Origin: Atrina japonica
Taxonomy: Eukaryota > Mollusca > Bivalvia > Pterioida > Pinnidae
Direction of reading: 5' to 3'
Length of the DNA stretch: 64,000 nt
Assembly (NCBI GenBank): GCA_030159075.1
Contig: BROG01001209.1
Span: 1-64,000 of the forward strand
In this document: piece after piece, positions 40,600 to 51,992 of the stretch
How positions within the stretch are numbered: position 1 is the stretch's first letter
Layout of the letters: each line of letters begins with the position of its first letter
The notes under the pieces: model-generated
What the model was told of the DNA's origin: nothing
The model's database searches: none
The model's input: only the letters and a program-made list of their open reading frames with translations
Made by a program: the position numbers and the translations under genes

Positions 40600-41880
40600 T
40601 GCAATTCCCTTCATTGCAAGTATATAGAGCGATATATTGTATATTCCAGTAAATGCAATCGCATGCGCCGAGTATTAACCGCTTTACTTTTCAGCGTAAT
40701 AATACATGAACGAATCAATAAAGAATAGAATATTACATGTTTATTTCTTATATATTTAATCTTAAAAGCCATACATTAGGCCTACCACAAAACAAATAAA
40801 AATCACAGAAAAAAATCGGAAACACGAGAATACATCTGTAGCACATTGTACAGCCTACAGGCCCATATCGCGATATATCTAGGTCATGTTATGACCGAAA
40901 CCACAGACCACCGCCTGCCACAGATGTGAAAGTATGCTTCATAGTTACAACAGAAAAAAAGAGAGTAAGGCCTAGTGCAACTTTGTCAAGCATCTCTTGA
41001 TAAACAAGTCGATTTGTTTGCCTTCACTGGATATTTCTATCAGAAACAATTCGTCACCCGCATCGTGTGAAATCAGGTCGTGTGAAATAGGCCTACTTAC
41101 GTTGGTTACGTACCAATCAGTCATCGTGGTTCCCAGCTGCTTGGTAAAAAATGTCAAATAAAATGGCTACTTTCAGTTGTCATGAATGAATATTAGCTGT
41201 CTCACTTCTTGTAAGTCACACTCAAATTTCTCTATAGTATATCCCATTAATAAAATATCAGAATTCAAACGCAAATTCATTGTAAATAAATTATACAGCA
41301 TACTCATGGGCGCGGCCATTTGCATTTTCAATTCTCTTCTGACACGAATAATCTACAATAACCTTCCGGACTCTTACCAAAATTTTCATATCACGAGTTT
41401 ATTTCAAAAATTACTTGAAAAAGAAAATAAACTGACTCCATTATATCAAGGAAATTTTCCGTCTCACACAGCTGTTTAGTTGTTACTCATATGAAAAAAA
41501 CTCCTATGAAAAATAAAATAGAAAATTTCGTAACCACCTTAATTCCATATAGTATATTCGTGCTGCACAAAATTTTTTTTCCAAGGGCCACTGCACTTAC
41601 TCGTCTCAAAAAATGAAAAACAATCCTTAATATATATATTAACTGTTATCCTGTCTTAAATGTAAGATACTCCTACCGCAAAATAATGCCAATTAGTTAA
41701 TAGAATGAATTTCGAAATAAAATAAAATGAATAACTTACAGATTAAGAAATCCTTGAGGTGTAAGAAAATGGTAATACTATAATAGTTTGCAAATAAACA
41801 ATACCGGATTTGAATTCTTTCATTTTTTGGACTGCATGTGCCCTCGAGGTCATAAATGCAATGGCTTTACGGTCTAAAAA
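40600..41880. other. Spacer with weak exon-like signals
   Basis: On minus, ACGATGACTGATTGGTACGT with AACCAAC-GTAAGT (donor at about 41102) looks like a short first exon, but nothing supports it downstream. A 97-residue plus frame at 41186-41479 is not recognisable. Confidence 0.25.
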
Positions 41881-41884
41881 AATT

Positions 41885-42228
41885 TTTTATGTGCACTTTT
41901 GCTACTTGTACTTGATGCACAATAATAAAAAAGAGCTGTACACAGTTATAAAAAAATATATATTCCTATTCATTTTGAAAATAAGGTCAGGTCCAGTGTG
42001 GTATGCATATGCAAATAGTAAGGCTGAATTAATCAATTGCAAGTGAATAATTGCCAAACTCGGTTTCTCAAGCAATTTTCCCAAAATACAATGTATTATT
42101 TAATAATTTTAATGCTTATGTTTATCTCTTTTCTGTTGTTGTTGTTGTTGTTGTTGTATATGAATCTAAGAATCTGAGTAAAAAGATAAAGAATTTTTGA
42201 AAAAAACCCACAGCTAATGTCCCTTTAA
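41885..42228 (+). mobile_element. MITE family A, left end lost
   Basis: GCTACTTGTACTTGATGCAC, AATAAGGTCAGGTCCAGTGT, GGTATGCATATGCAAATAGT, GGTTTCTCAAGCAATTTTCC, a GTT repeat (42132-42156), end CCACAGCTAATGTCCCTTTA. Confidence 0.65.
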
Positions 42229-42314
42229 ACAAAGAGTTTTCGTGAATCTGTGTATTACTTTTAAAACTCAACATGAAAGAAAAATATTCTTTTTTATTAA
42301 TTTTGATAATAATA

Positions 42315-42766
42315 CAGTCAAAACTCGGTTGGGATCGGTAATCTCGGTTTCCTTCTAGATCTTACTAAAAATACCTGATAACTCGAGATTGGAAAAGTCG
42401 AAAAAAAAAAACGCTAATGTCAATGTTAAAACATGGTGCCGGTGCGTAATTTCAATGTAAAAGTGACCAGTTATTTCAAAATTAAAATTGTTTACATCTT
42501 CATTAAATTATCATGTGATGATATGACTAGTGCTAAACAATTATGCCTTCTGTATCGTTTTGACTACATACATTGAATAAAAATCTTCACTAAAAATTCC
42601 GGTTTACATACGATTTACATCCAGGCCCTCAAGTATTCTTGCAATTACCGAGATACTCACGACATGAATCAGAATTCTATTTACAGACAGACCTTTTTAA
42701 CATGAGGACCCATTTATTTCGATTTTTGCTTGGTCCCGACGACTTCGAGGTAAATAGGTTTGACTG
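42315..42766. mobile_element. Pogo-like MITE with TA target-site duplication
   Basis: Left end CAGTCAAAACTCGGTTGGGA, right end CTTCGAGGTAAATAGGTTTG then ACTG, with TA on both sides (42313-42314, 42767-42768). CAGTNRAACCTCG-like inverted ends with TA duplication fit Tc1/pogo-type non-autonomous elements. Interior has GATAACTCGAGATTGG and no coding frame. Confidence 0.65.
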
Positions 42767-42769
42767 TAA

Positions 42770-43100
42770 TATATAATATTTCACATAGTGGACAGAAGTG
42801 GAGCCTCATTAAGAGAATATAGTGTTGTTAATTATACATGCTGAAAGTATGATATCAATAGGAATTTAGAAGATTGACAGGGTAATTGTAGAGCAAAACG
42901 TATTTGTCTAGTTAAAATAGTTCGTTATTTTCTTATATTTTCAAATGATGTTCCAAACTTTTTAACCATAACATGTAAACTAAATGACCATAACAATTTT
43001 AGAAAATGATACCTAAATATTCATTGTTTTTCATATTTTTCTATCTATTTTTTATAAAACTGATAATTGAATTACATATGCCGTAAGTTACAATTCATCC
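42770..43100. other. Spacer, no gene recognised
   Basis: AT-rich. Nothing recognised. Confidence 0.4.
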
Positions 43101-43107
43101 TCACCTC

Positions 43108-43410
43108 ATGTGCGACGGGTGTGGCATGGTAACAGTGGACGCCGACTCCTTCCGGACACCTGGCCCCATCCCGTTTGGAATTCGCAAATCTTGAGACCAT
43201 TTCTTTTATATACATTGTTAACAATGTTATAATACTCAAGACGATCGTTTTTGTCAGTTTGACTGCATTAGCTGAGCTCCAATTTGAAAGAAAAAATGCT
43301 TATTTTCTAAAAAACAAAAAAATAATAAGTCTAAATGTATATTCAATTTGTCGTATTCTAATGGACTTGGGATTTTGATTATCCATTGGTACTTTTTACA
43401 TTTTACTTAG
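43108..43410 (-). repeat. Repeat family C copy interrupted by D
   Basis: Plus strand GTGCGACGGGTGTGGCATGG, GACGCCGACTCCTTCCGGAC, ACCTGGCCCCATCCCGTTTG, TTGAGACCATTT, then D at about 43205-43342, then AATTTGTCGTATTCTAATGG, ACTTGGGATTTTGATTATCC, ATTGGTAC. C continues on both sides of D. Confidence 0.65.
43205..43342 (+). repeat. Repeat family D copy, nested in C
   Basis: ATGTTATAATACTCAAGACG, ATCGTTTTTGTCAGTTTGAC, GCATTAGCTGAGCTCCAATT, TAAGTCTAAATGTATATTC. Matches 14030-14190 in order. Confidence 0.55.
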
Positions 43411-44105
43411 CACAGAATTCAATTTTTGATAATGTCTGGTGAGTGTCGATCATGTGATATATAAATATGTAGTGGTTGACCTTCTATTGTATACAAGTCT
43501 TCTGATGTTATTTTTAGAAACATTTTACTATCAAATCTTCTAAAGGTTTTAGATTATTACACGTATTTATGTTAGTGAGATTATTACTTTCAAAATTCCA
43601 ATGTTATTGATTTATAATTATTTTAACAGACTTTATGTAAAATAATAACAGCATCGACTTTTAAAATACCCCAAAATTAAAGGTCTTCAATTCGCCATTG
43701 TTTCATGGTTTTCTCTTCGATATAAATCTTTATGAACTTCGTGTGTCGTAAAATTTTCGGGTCCAATGCAAAACATATTATCATATTTTATACTTCTCAG
43801 ATTTTATATTTTCCAGTTAATAGAAACGTCCTATAAATCCGTCATGTTTAAATTAGAAATACATTATATATGAATTTATATGAATTATATTTTAGATCAA
43901 AGGTGTGAGTGCATTAAGTTGGACACGCCCATCATAAAAAGGGCTATGTTTGACATTGCTTCTGTTCTTAAGATGATCACATTACCTATCTATGTTTTTT
44001 CTCATAAGTTACAAACTCATATGGGGGATTTGTCGTTGAAGCTTTTTACGCACAACATGCATACTTATCGAATCTAGGAATGATAATATGTTTGTTGCGT
44101 AAGTT
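43411..44105. other. Spacer, no gene recognised
   Basis: AT-rich. A 65-residue plus frame at 43880-44077 has no recognisable motif. Confidence 0.35.
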
Positions 44106-44109
44106 AAAA

Positions 44110-44250
44110 TGAAGAAGTACCAATGGATAATCGAAACTACAAGATCATTAAAATACGACAAATATGATATATAAATGGTCTCAACATGAAGAACAATTGC
44201 AAATCCTACACGGGATAGCCCCAGGTGTCCGGAAGGATATACACTTTGAA
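44110..44250 (+). repeat. Repeat family C copy
   Basis: AATGAAGAAGTACCAATGGA, TAATCGAAACT, AAAATACGACAAATATGATA, ATGGTCTCAACATGAAGAAC, AATTGCAAATCCTACACGGG, ATAGCCCCAGGTGTCCGGAA. The hairpin ATCCTACACGGGAT is partly preserved. Confidence 0.7.
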
Positions 44251-44254
44251 TGTG

Positions 44255-44420
44255 GACTCACGGCGGGTTTGACCGGTCATCAGAGGATCCTAATTCCTCT
44301 ATGGCACCTTATGCTACCTCTGGATTGTTAGGGCTCCGTGTTTTTCCAATGCTCACCAGAGTAGTATAATGTCTTTGAAACCACATTACGATGAATTGGT
44401 ATGCGACTTTTATACTTCTT
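44255..44420 (-). repeat. Repeat family B copy next to C
   Basis: Plus strand GTGGACTCACGGCGGGTTTG, ACCGGTCATCAGAGGATCCT, AATTCCTCTATGGCACCTTA, CTACCTCTGGATTGTTAGGG, TTTTTCCAATGCTCACCAGA. B and C meet here in opposite orientation at their core-distal ends. Confidence 0.55.
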
Positions 44421-44424
44421 TTAC

Positions 44425-45395
44425 ATATAATTACCTTTATGACATTGCAATAGTCGACACAGAAAACTTACTTTTTTACTAAACACATCATCAATACTAG
44501 AGCCAGGACATGACAGTGATAGGAATACTTTAATACTTCAAAACAACAGATTTGAAAATTGATTTTCCTAGATCTTTATTGGTTAAAATGTCATTATATA
44601 TCATAAGTTAACGATATACCTAAGAATTTATCAATGTCATGAGGGCACGAAAACACTAGCCAATCACCGACCCTTGACCCATGCAAATTGGCAGGAAAAC
44701 CGGCCGACAAGAAACTCTATTGGATTTTACATTAAGAATATTTTATAAATAATTATATATTTCCTATTTCAAACTGCTTCCATTGTATATTGAACTTTAA
44801 AAAGAATTTCGTATTTTACTGTTTTAAAAAGTTTTCATTACTGATGTTTATTTCAAAACTTGCATGTGAAATCAATACTGTACTCTAAGCATTAATTTAT
44901 TTTCAAACCACGTGGTAAAAAAAGGCAATCCCCTTGAGAAAAAAAAAACATGCGTGTCCGTAGTTTGAATATTGGTTACCAAGGATAAAAAATATTGGAA
45001 AAATAGGAACGATAACTTATAACAAAGCATGGAGACTGCTCAATTGAAGAATCATCTCAGAAGTCAATATGAATTTGTGTGTTGGTTTCAAGTGCCAAAA
45101 TTTGAGACATTTGAAAGAAATTATATGTAACTTGCATTGTATATATTAAAATGCCAACCTTACCAAAGAAAAACAAATGCACATACCTTCTAGATTATAG
45201 TTTTACCTGGTTCTAATGATTTTAGAAGTAAAATTATATGATCACTTTGTATCTCTATTGCTACCGACCTAATGACTTATACACCCTACGCTATCTGATA
45301 TGTATGTCACCCGGTTATACAGAGGTTTATAATGTATCTTGTTGTTCCATCAGCTGTGCATTTGCCCACGTAATCTCAACTGAAATTTTGTTACA
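44425..45395. other. Spacer, no gene recognised
   Basis: AT-rich. Nothing recognised. Confidence 0.4.
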
Positions 45396-45397
45396 TT

Positions 45398-45488
45398 AAC
45401 TTATTCATCCCTATAGACACATTTGGGCCAGCCTAACTCATTGATTTACAGAAGAGTCTATTGTTTTTCAGGGGTTGATGAGTTAATT
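45398..45488. mobile_element. Foldback MITE, family E
   Basis: TTAACTTATTCATCCCTATA and CAGGGGTTGATGAGTTAATT are inverted. Interior CTCATTGATTTACAGAAGAG. About 90 bp. Confidence 0.65.
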
Positions 45489-45659
45489 AAATATATATTT
45501 TAAATGAAACAAAAAATATTTATACAGTTAATTAATGTATCAATGGTTAAGTATATAAACAACGCAAAGAAACTCAAAACCGGATAAAACATAGATTTGA
45601 TTTTTATGGATGGATGGATATCTATAGGTAGGATGGATTAATCTGTCATGAATACAAAA

Positions 45660-45820
45660 AATATTCAGAGACCAAAGTATAAATCTTGAGGATGTCCAGA
45701 ATGTAGATAAATATCTGGTAAAAATGGACAAAATAAAATAATGAATCCTTTATTTTAATTCAATTTTGACATCCGGGACATCTTGAGGATTTATTCTTTG
45801 GTATCTGAGATTTTCATATT
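45660..45820. repeat. Two B leaders in inverted orientation
   Basis: Plus copy AGAGACCAAAGTATAAATCT, TGAGGATGTCCAGAATGTAG, CTGGTAAAAATGGACAAA at 45668-45735, then the inverse GACATCTTGAGGATTTATTC, TTTGGTATCTGAGATTTTCA at 45776-45818. Confidence 0.6.
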
Positions 45821-45981
45821 TTAAACACAAGATTACAAGTTTATTGTTACTGATAAAATATTGATAGATTTAACAATGAAATAATTTTTTAATCAGTGGA
45901 TGTAAGTTTTGGTACCTTTAAGGTTCCGTTTCATATTTTGGGGTCAAATTCTGATTTTGCTTAAATTTTTGGCTTTAACTT

Positions 45982-46396
45982 AAAGGGACATAAACTGTGT
46001 TTACATAATTAAAAGAAACTTTGTTTTTTTATCTATTTTTTCAACTTGTACTTGATGTACAATAAAAAAAATAAGAGCTATACAGACATTTAAGAATATT
46101 ATATACTTATACATTTAAGAATATTATATACCTATATATTTTGTTAAACGGGTGAGGTCCAATGTGGTATGTATAATTATACAAAAGGTAAGGTTGAATT
46201 AATCAATTGCAAGTGAAAAACTACCAAACTGGATTTCTCGAGCAATTTTCACGAAATATATAGGAATTTAAGAATTTTTATGCCTGTGAATATCTTTTTT
46301 TTTCTTTTTTTTTTTTGGTTATTGTATATCAATCTAAGCAGTAAAATAGTAAAGAAATAATGTTGAAAAAAAAAATTATCAGCTAATGCCCATTTA
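45982..46396 (+). mobile_element. MITE family A, long copy
   Basis: TTAAAGGGACATAAACTGTG to ATCAGCTAATGCCCATTTAA. A 28 bp piece (ACATTTAAGAATATTATATA) is tandemly duplicated at 46086 and 46114, and T tracts are expanded (about 46295-46317). The fold-back blocks CCTATATATTTTGTTAAA and TTTTCACGAAATATATAGGA are present. Confidence 0.7.
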
Positions 46397-46399
46397 AAA

Positions 46400-46489
46400 A
46401 GTTGAACATAATTCATTGACACCGACTTACAACAATATCATTTGTAATTTTTCTACCTGTGTTTTATACATAAACAAACAACAAGTCAT
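46400..46489. other. Short spacer
   Basis: Nothing recognised. Confidence 0.4.
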
Positions 46490-46568
46490 TTATTTTGGTG
46501 GATCGACGGTATACATAATCCCAGTGCCTGGTATTTTGGTTCCAGCCGATTATCTTATACTAAAGTTA
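46490..46568. repeat. Small dispersed repeat L, copy 2
   Basis: CGGTATACATAATCCCAGTG, CCTGGTATTTTGGTTCCAGC. Matches 12240-12290. Confidence 0.45.
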
Positions 46569-46569
46569 T

Positions 46570-48215
46570 ATTTTGTTCAGAATACAGATAGCAACATTTA
46601 AATTCTAAATTTCTCAAAAGCTAAGATATTCATCTTTACAGTGGGCACTTTTTGGACGGATTTTGCATACATTAAGATTTATAATTTGGCATTGTATGGT
46701 GCTATTTTTTGCTAGGGAAATGTATACATTAATATTCAATTCAATTTTTCTTTGGAACACATAACTATATCAAAACCGATCACAACTGTAACGATTGTCT
46801 TTTGTAAACTTATAACTTTAGTATTTTTAATAATCTTTATTTTTTCACCCCGAGTTTCGCAATTGGGAACGAAAGTTTTCAAAACAACGCAGTGAATGTT
46901 ATTTTTATCATTAAATAGAAGCATTTAAAAAAAAAAATCATAAAATATTGTTAAATTCCAAAAAGAGATTCTTTGATTTAGTGTTTTGTTATTCGTCTCA
47001 ATTCCACCTTAGTGTGGAGAAACTGGTGTCAATATCCGGAAAATATTATATTGCCAGTTCTGGATCATTATTTTGCTTTAATGTTTATCTTATCCTTATG
47101 TATAAGATATACACAGGATGGTAATGTGTTGGCAATCTTAAAATCATTAGGAATTTCACTACGTTATACTTGGTATGAAGACATCGTGGTGATAAATTTC
47201 GACAACTAGCTATAGACCAATCCATATAACATGGCAGGGAGGAGTAGCCTTTTTATTATCAAGCGGATGAATCTACTCACTTTTGTTATGGCGAGCCTCA
47301 CAGAAAAAAAGTTTTATTACCAACTGAATACTCATAGTCGTGGTGACAAGTAGGAACGATAACTCTTACCAGTGTAATTTGTATGTCGTTATGTCCCGGT
47401 CTAAAGAGGCTTCACGGCACTCCACCCAGCGAGATATATGGATTTTACTATGATTTATCTGATAATAATAACATGATAATTCTTCGGAAATTGGTTCATA
47501 CATTTTACGGATTAGGTCAATTGAAATGGAACGAATATATGAATCTGATGTAGTCAATTCTGTTCCAATTTTGATGAATGAAAAATTTGAACGCAACTAC
47601 ATATTTCCCAAAATAACAGATATTGGGGAAAAAAGCATAGAATTTTATGCCCCTATTAGAGACCAAGAAAAATTCAACTTTCCAGTTTAATATTTCCAGC
47701 TAAAATATGACGAAATAAAAGTATATATTGTTTATTTTCCGTTACATTATATGTTATTTGTCTTAACTGTGATAAGAAGTGTCCTTTGTAACAAAACAAA
47801 ATTCGGAAAGTTATATGTATCAGATAGATTATGTATTCCATCATTCTTATTTTTATCATTATCGTCACCATTTGTAGTGTTTCCTGTTTACGGTAGCTGT
47901 AAGGGTTCGATTCCAAGCAGAGGCAGAATTTGTCTCCGATTGATAAGTCGACTTTGTAATTGTATTAGTAGTAGAAGTAGAGGTTGTACTTATGATTTTC
48001 AACAAGACTCGACGTGTCAGTAAACATACGCAAATTTATCCTGAAAGAACCATATTATTGTTTACAATGCACGTTTTATCCATTCAGCATTATAAAGAAT
48101 GCACCCACTCAACTTATGACCAAACAATTTCTTTGATAAATTGTGTCGCCTTTTAAATAATTTGCATCCAGAAATGGGCGATATGTTACAGTTTCATAAG
48201 AAAATAATCTTGTGA
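46570..48215. other. Spacer, no gene recognised
   Basis: About 1.6 kb. Frames at 47012-47209 (plus) and 47366-47596 (minus) have no recognisable motif. A lone box B-like GGGTTCGATTCC occurs at 47906 without a matching box A. Confidence 0.35.
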
Positions 48216-48220
48216 TATTT

Positions 48221-48395
48221 CAGTCGAAACCTGGATATACTGAAATCGATGGGGAATGAATTTTCTTTCAAATAAACTGGATTTTCAAAATAACCGGGTT
48301 ATAATTGTATTAAAGAATTTTGGCTGCTATTCAAAGTCATTTCAAATAAAGCGGAATTGCAATATAAAAGGGTTCAATATAAGTAGGTTTTACTG
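48221..48395. mobile_element. Pogo-like MITE
   Basis: CAGTCGAAACCTGGATATAC at the left, TATAAGTAGGTTTTACTG at the right followed by TA. Interior CAAATAAACTGG, TCAAAATAACCGGGTTATAA and TTTCAAATAAAGCGGAATTG. The left flank lacks the TA, so it has decayed. Confidence 0.6.
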
Positions 48396-48451
48396 TATGT
48401 ACAATCGTATGAGGATATACATGACTCTCATCGTTACGATATCGTAATTAT

Positions 48452-48793
48452 TTGTTAAATAAAAAAACAAAAACTCAAATTTTGCTACAAATAATTATCT
48501 TTATGTATAGTAGAAATATAATATTGGTAAATATGATAAATACATCAGATATTGTACCACGTGTCGATAGATGGGCGTGGCTGTATGTGTGTATATTTGT
48601 ATGTGTATGTGAGTCTGTGAATTATTTGGCACAACAATATATTTTATATTCCAATTTGTATAAAAATTGTCAAAGTGATTTTAAAAGACATCTTGAAAGT
48701 TTTACAGACAACACGTATTATTTGAGTAAAAAAACAGAATATAATAATATCCACTTAACAGTGAAATTTAACAATAAAACTGTTTATGAATGA
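48452..48793 (+). CDS. Open frame, product unknown, probably not a gene
   Basis: Not recognised. 113 residues from ATG to TGA with no low-complexity expansion, including a hydrophobic stretch (WAWLYVCIFVCVCESVNYLA, about residues 41-60) that could be a membrane segment, followed by a polar C-terminal half (KNCQSDFKRHLESFTDNTYY). The start context TTAAATGTT-like is poor, no splice acceptor or promoter is obvious, and the frame ends just before the 78 bp tandem repeat. One frame of this length is about what chance gives in this composition. Confidence 0.15.
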   Translation: MLNKKTKTQILLQIIIFMYSRNIILVNMINTSDIVPRVDRWAWLYVCIFVCVCESVNYLAQQYILYSNLYKNCQSDFKRHLESFTDNTYYLSKKTEYNNIHLTVKFNNKTVYE

Positions 48794-48815
48794 GCAGAAA
48801 CATTGGTCAGAGACC

Positions 48816-49060
48816 GAGCTGTTCATAATTACTTCACTTGTTCATCCGGGTTCTTGAGTCCAATACACTTTAAAAATTGGTACCCGGAAAAGTGAGCTGT
48901 TCATAATTACTTCACTTGTTCATCCGCGTTCTTGAGTCCAATACACTTAAATCATTGGTACCCGGAAAAGTGAGCTGTTCATAATTACTTCACTTGTTTA
49001 TCCGGGTTCGTGATTCAAATATACTTAAATCATTGGTACCCGGATGCGGAAGAGCGAGCT
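48816..49060. repeat. Tandem repeat, 78 bp unit, three copies
   Basis: Units begin with GAGCTGTTCATAATTACTTC at 48816, 48894 and 48972, and each ends with ATTGGTACCCGGAAAAGT. The last has a TGCGGAAGAGC variant and a partial fourth start at 49056. Inside, TTCATCCGGGTTCTTGAGTC. Confidence 0.9.
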
Positions 49061-49064
49061 GTTT

Positions 49065-49860
49065 TATTGTTATCATTATTCATATTATTATTTCACATGT
49101 ACATGAGACCAATTTATTTATTTTAATTAATTGTACCCACAATCGAGGCTCTCGGAGTCCCTCGGGTTTGTTCACACATAGTATCATTAAATATCCGGAA
49201 TATAGTTTGTTTTTCCGTTGTATTGTTTCTTGAACATTACGAACATTACGGAATATCACATAGCACATTTTTCCAAGTATGGAGAATGGTGTAAGGCTGC
49301 ATTCATTCCATTTGTTCCATAGTGGGTAAAATACGGTTTCCGCTCACAAGACGTTGATTGATTATAAACTGGCGTTTGGAGTCTCATTCCTGTAATTAGA
49401 AAGAAAACGTTATTAAGATTGATAGCTAAATTACTTCGGGATATATTTGGAATGTAGGATACTACAGTGTGGTGACAAATATATATAAATATTTATTCTT
49501 TCCCCATTCATTTCATATCAATCTGCAATTTATAAAAACATTCATTGATAGTGATTTTATTATCAACTTCAATTATCCTATACCAAATTACCCAAAATAT
49601 CAACCAGTGTCATTTTACATTTGCTCAAAATGTTAATTTTTGTTTGTTTTCAAATTTCGGTAATTTTAACATACAACTATATTTACATATTCTAATTCTC
49701 TATTTACAAAAAAATAAATAAAAGAGATATCAAAATCAACCGTTTTACTGCTAAACCCATCAATACTACAAATCCAATTTAGGAAATTATACCAAAGCAA
49801 ACAGGTAATTAATTAGTGAAAATTGTATTGCAAATGAATAGGAAATTACTTTGTAATATA
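49065..49860. other. Spacer, no gene recognised
   Basis: AT-rich. Nothing recognised. Confidence 0.4.
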
Positions 49861-49867
49861 TCTTTTT

Positions 49868-50150
49868 AAAGGCATGAAAGATGTCCACATGGCTTTCTTT
49901 TTTGTATTTAAATTTTTGAATAAAAAAGAAAAAAATGTATTTTAAAAAAAATCCCGGATTGAAAAACAACGTTGTATTAGTGAAAAGAAATCGAATTTGA
50001 ATAATGGCGAAAAAATATTTGTATTGGATGGTTGTAATATCAATCTCCAGCGTATTTCATTCATTCTAGGCAATATATGCATGATATGTTAAAATCATCT
50101 ACGGCAATATACCCTTTTATCCTTTTAAGCAACGTTTAGGTCTGATCGCG
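49868..50150 (+). repeat. Dispersed repeat J, copy 1
   Basis: AAAGGCATGAAAGATGTCCA, AACGTTGTATTAGTGAAAAG, AAATCGAATTTGAATAATGG, CGTATTTCATTCATTCTAGG, CAATATATGCATGATATG, TACGGCAATATACCC, GTTTAGGTCTGATCGCGGAA. It is collinear with 53546-53865. Confidence 0.7.
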
Positions 50151-50340
50151 GAATATTTTTTTTTATCAGAGTGAGTCTGTATGTATTTATATAAATGCGA
50201 TTTTATATGAAATATGTATAGAATAATGAAATGATGACCCCTCTTGTCACCAAGCTTTACATTCATAATAAGAAAATAAATATTATTACAAGTAATATCA
50301 AACATTTAATACTATACATGTTCCGATTTTTATCTTATTG

Positions 50341-50430
50341 TCATGTAGTAAATTTTGAATTTATTATGTGGGTGTGAATATCAAATTTAGAACCTGACAC
50401 CCACCCAGTAAATTCAAAATTTGCAACATG
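50341..50430. mobile_element. MITE family M, copy 3
   Basis: TAGTAAATTTTGAATTTATT, GTGGGTGTGAATA, GACACCCACCCAGTAAATTC, AAAATTTGCAACATGAT. The inverted arms are well preserved. Confidence 0.7.
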
Positions 50431-50639
50431 ATATTATTATTTTTTTTTTTTAAATCACAAATTACATATCTCATGACTCTGAATACCAATGTCATTATAA
50501 AACCTACGTGTTTTTAGGTTTCTTGCAAATTAAATCTTTATTGCGTAAAAAATCAGAATGTTGGCTTCTAACTTAAATTGTTCCCCATCACAAGTGCAGA
50601 GTATACTTGTTTGAAAATAACGATTAACGGAATGTTTTA

Positions 50640-50745
50640 TCAATATAAATATTAACAATACCAAAGTTATAATTTTACAAAAGATGCCAAAAAATATGCT
50701 TAAGACGATCGTTTCTGTCAGTAAGACATCATCAGTTGAGTGTAG
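50640..50745 (+). repeat. Repeat family D copy
   Basis: AATACCAAAGTTATAATTTT, ATGCTTAAGACGATCGTTTC, TGTCAGTAAGACATCATCAG, TTGAGTG. Confidence 0.55.
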
Positions 50746-50749
50746 TTGT

Positions 50750-50800
50750 CCCCTGGACATCCTGAAGATTAAATACATGTACATTGTACTTTGGTTTATT
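50750..50800 (-). repeat. Repeat family B leader joined to D
   Basis: CCCCTGGACATCCTGAAGAT, TGTACTTTGGTTTATTTGAT. It follows D within 10 bp. Confidence 0.5.
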
Positions 50801-50804
50801 TGAT

Positions 50805-51470
50805 ATATTCAATATTCGGGAATTTGCGACCGGTATGTGGGACATGGGAATAAAACTGAAATAGAAACATTACAGATCTAGAAATACAAAGACTAGGGTA
50901 CACAGAAGTCAGTTTTATATTCATCTGGAATCTTATATATGACCAATTGATTTAGGTCTTGTTTTCATAATTTGATTGGTTTCTAACACTGCATAGTAAG
51001 TTAATAAACGCACAAACAAAACGTTTTATTATTTACTGATCAAATACTAAAGAAAAAGATAAGGAATCCATTCTTTCCATCAATTAAATATTTTTCATCA
51101 TCAGAAATACATCGTATTGGAGAATCTAGAGTACAATTTATATAATTAACATAATGAGTGAATTCTAAATTTTCCAAACTGAAGTGTGAAAATTTGGTTG
51201 TGCCAACTCTTAACACTTCAACTGATGAATGTCCCGCATTGTAAATATTATAAGCAGGGATATGAATCCATAATGGTGAATTAAAAGGAAAATGGCTCAA
51301 TTGTAGGGGTTTAATGAGGAAAAACACAGATTTAACATTGAAGCATAATTGAGAAAAAAGGAATTCCCTCCAATTGGAGGAAAATTAAACCAAATTTATT
51401 GTTTTACAAATGCAAATATGTAAATAATATCAAAGTCCAGACAAACCTCAAACAATATATAATAAAAAGC
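50805..51470. other. Spacer, no gene recognised
   Basis: AT-rich. A 95-residue minus frame at 51040-51327 has no recognisable motif. Confidence 0.35.
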
Positions 51471-51474
51471 AAAA

Positions 51475-51560
51475 ATGAAGAAGTACCAATGCATAATTGA
51501 AACTTCCAAGTCACTTAGAATACGACAAATTAGATGTAAATATGGTCTTACCATGAAGTA
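51475..51560 (+). repeat. Repeat family C leader fragment
   Basis: AATGAAGAAGTACCAATGCA, TAATTGAAACTTCC, AGAATACGACAAATTAGATG, ATGGTCTTACCATGAAG. The core is missing. Confidence 0.65.
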
Positions 51561-51916
51561 AACAGGTGATTGGGGATTTTTTTTTTTTTGTAACGGTCAC
51601 TCGGTGTAGATAGTTCTATATTTATTTACATTGTGAATATCGTCGTCGTCGATAAGTTCTGAATTGAACTCTTCGTAATTGGGATATACAACATTTGAAC
51701 TACCATAACACATGTATCTAACGGCATACTGGCGTTATGGTTTTAGTTCAGCGTTTTTCGAGGCCAGTCAGCTTATAATTAAAACAATATATTTGACGCC
51801 TTTACAATTTATTATTCTTTGTTAATATTTTCATCGCAGATGGATAATTGTAATTAAGTCGATTCCATTTCTTATCAATATTTTTCATTTACTTTCACAT
51901 TTTGATATCAGTTAAG

Positions 51917-51922
<6 letters not shown>

Positions 51923-51988
<66 letters not shown>
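51923..51988. repeat. (GT)n microsatellite
   Basis: About 65 bp of pure GT. Confidence 0.98.

Positions 51989-51989
<1 letters not shown>

Positions 51990-51992
<3 letters not shown>

Noticed and set aside
40972..41157. Minus frame with a GTAAGT donor near its start
   Set aside because: The donor is strong but no further exon, promoter or recognisable peptide supports a gene; kept only as a weak note in the spacer entry.
47900..47930. Box B-like GGGTTCGATTCC
   Set aside because: No box A at the right distance upstream and no stem pairing; treated as chance or a SINE relic.
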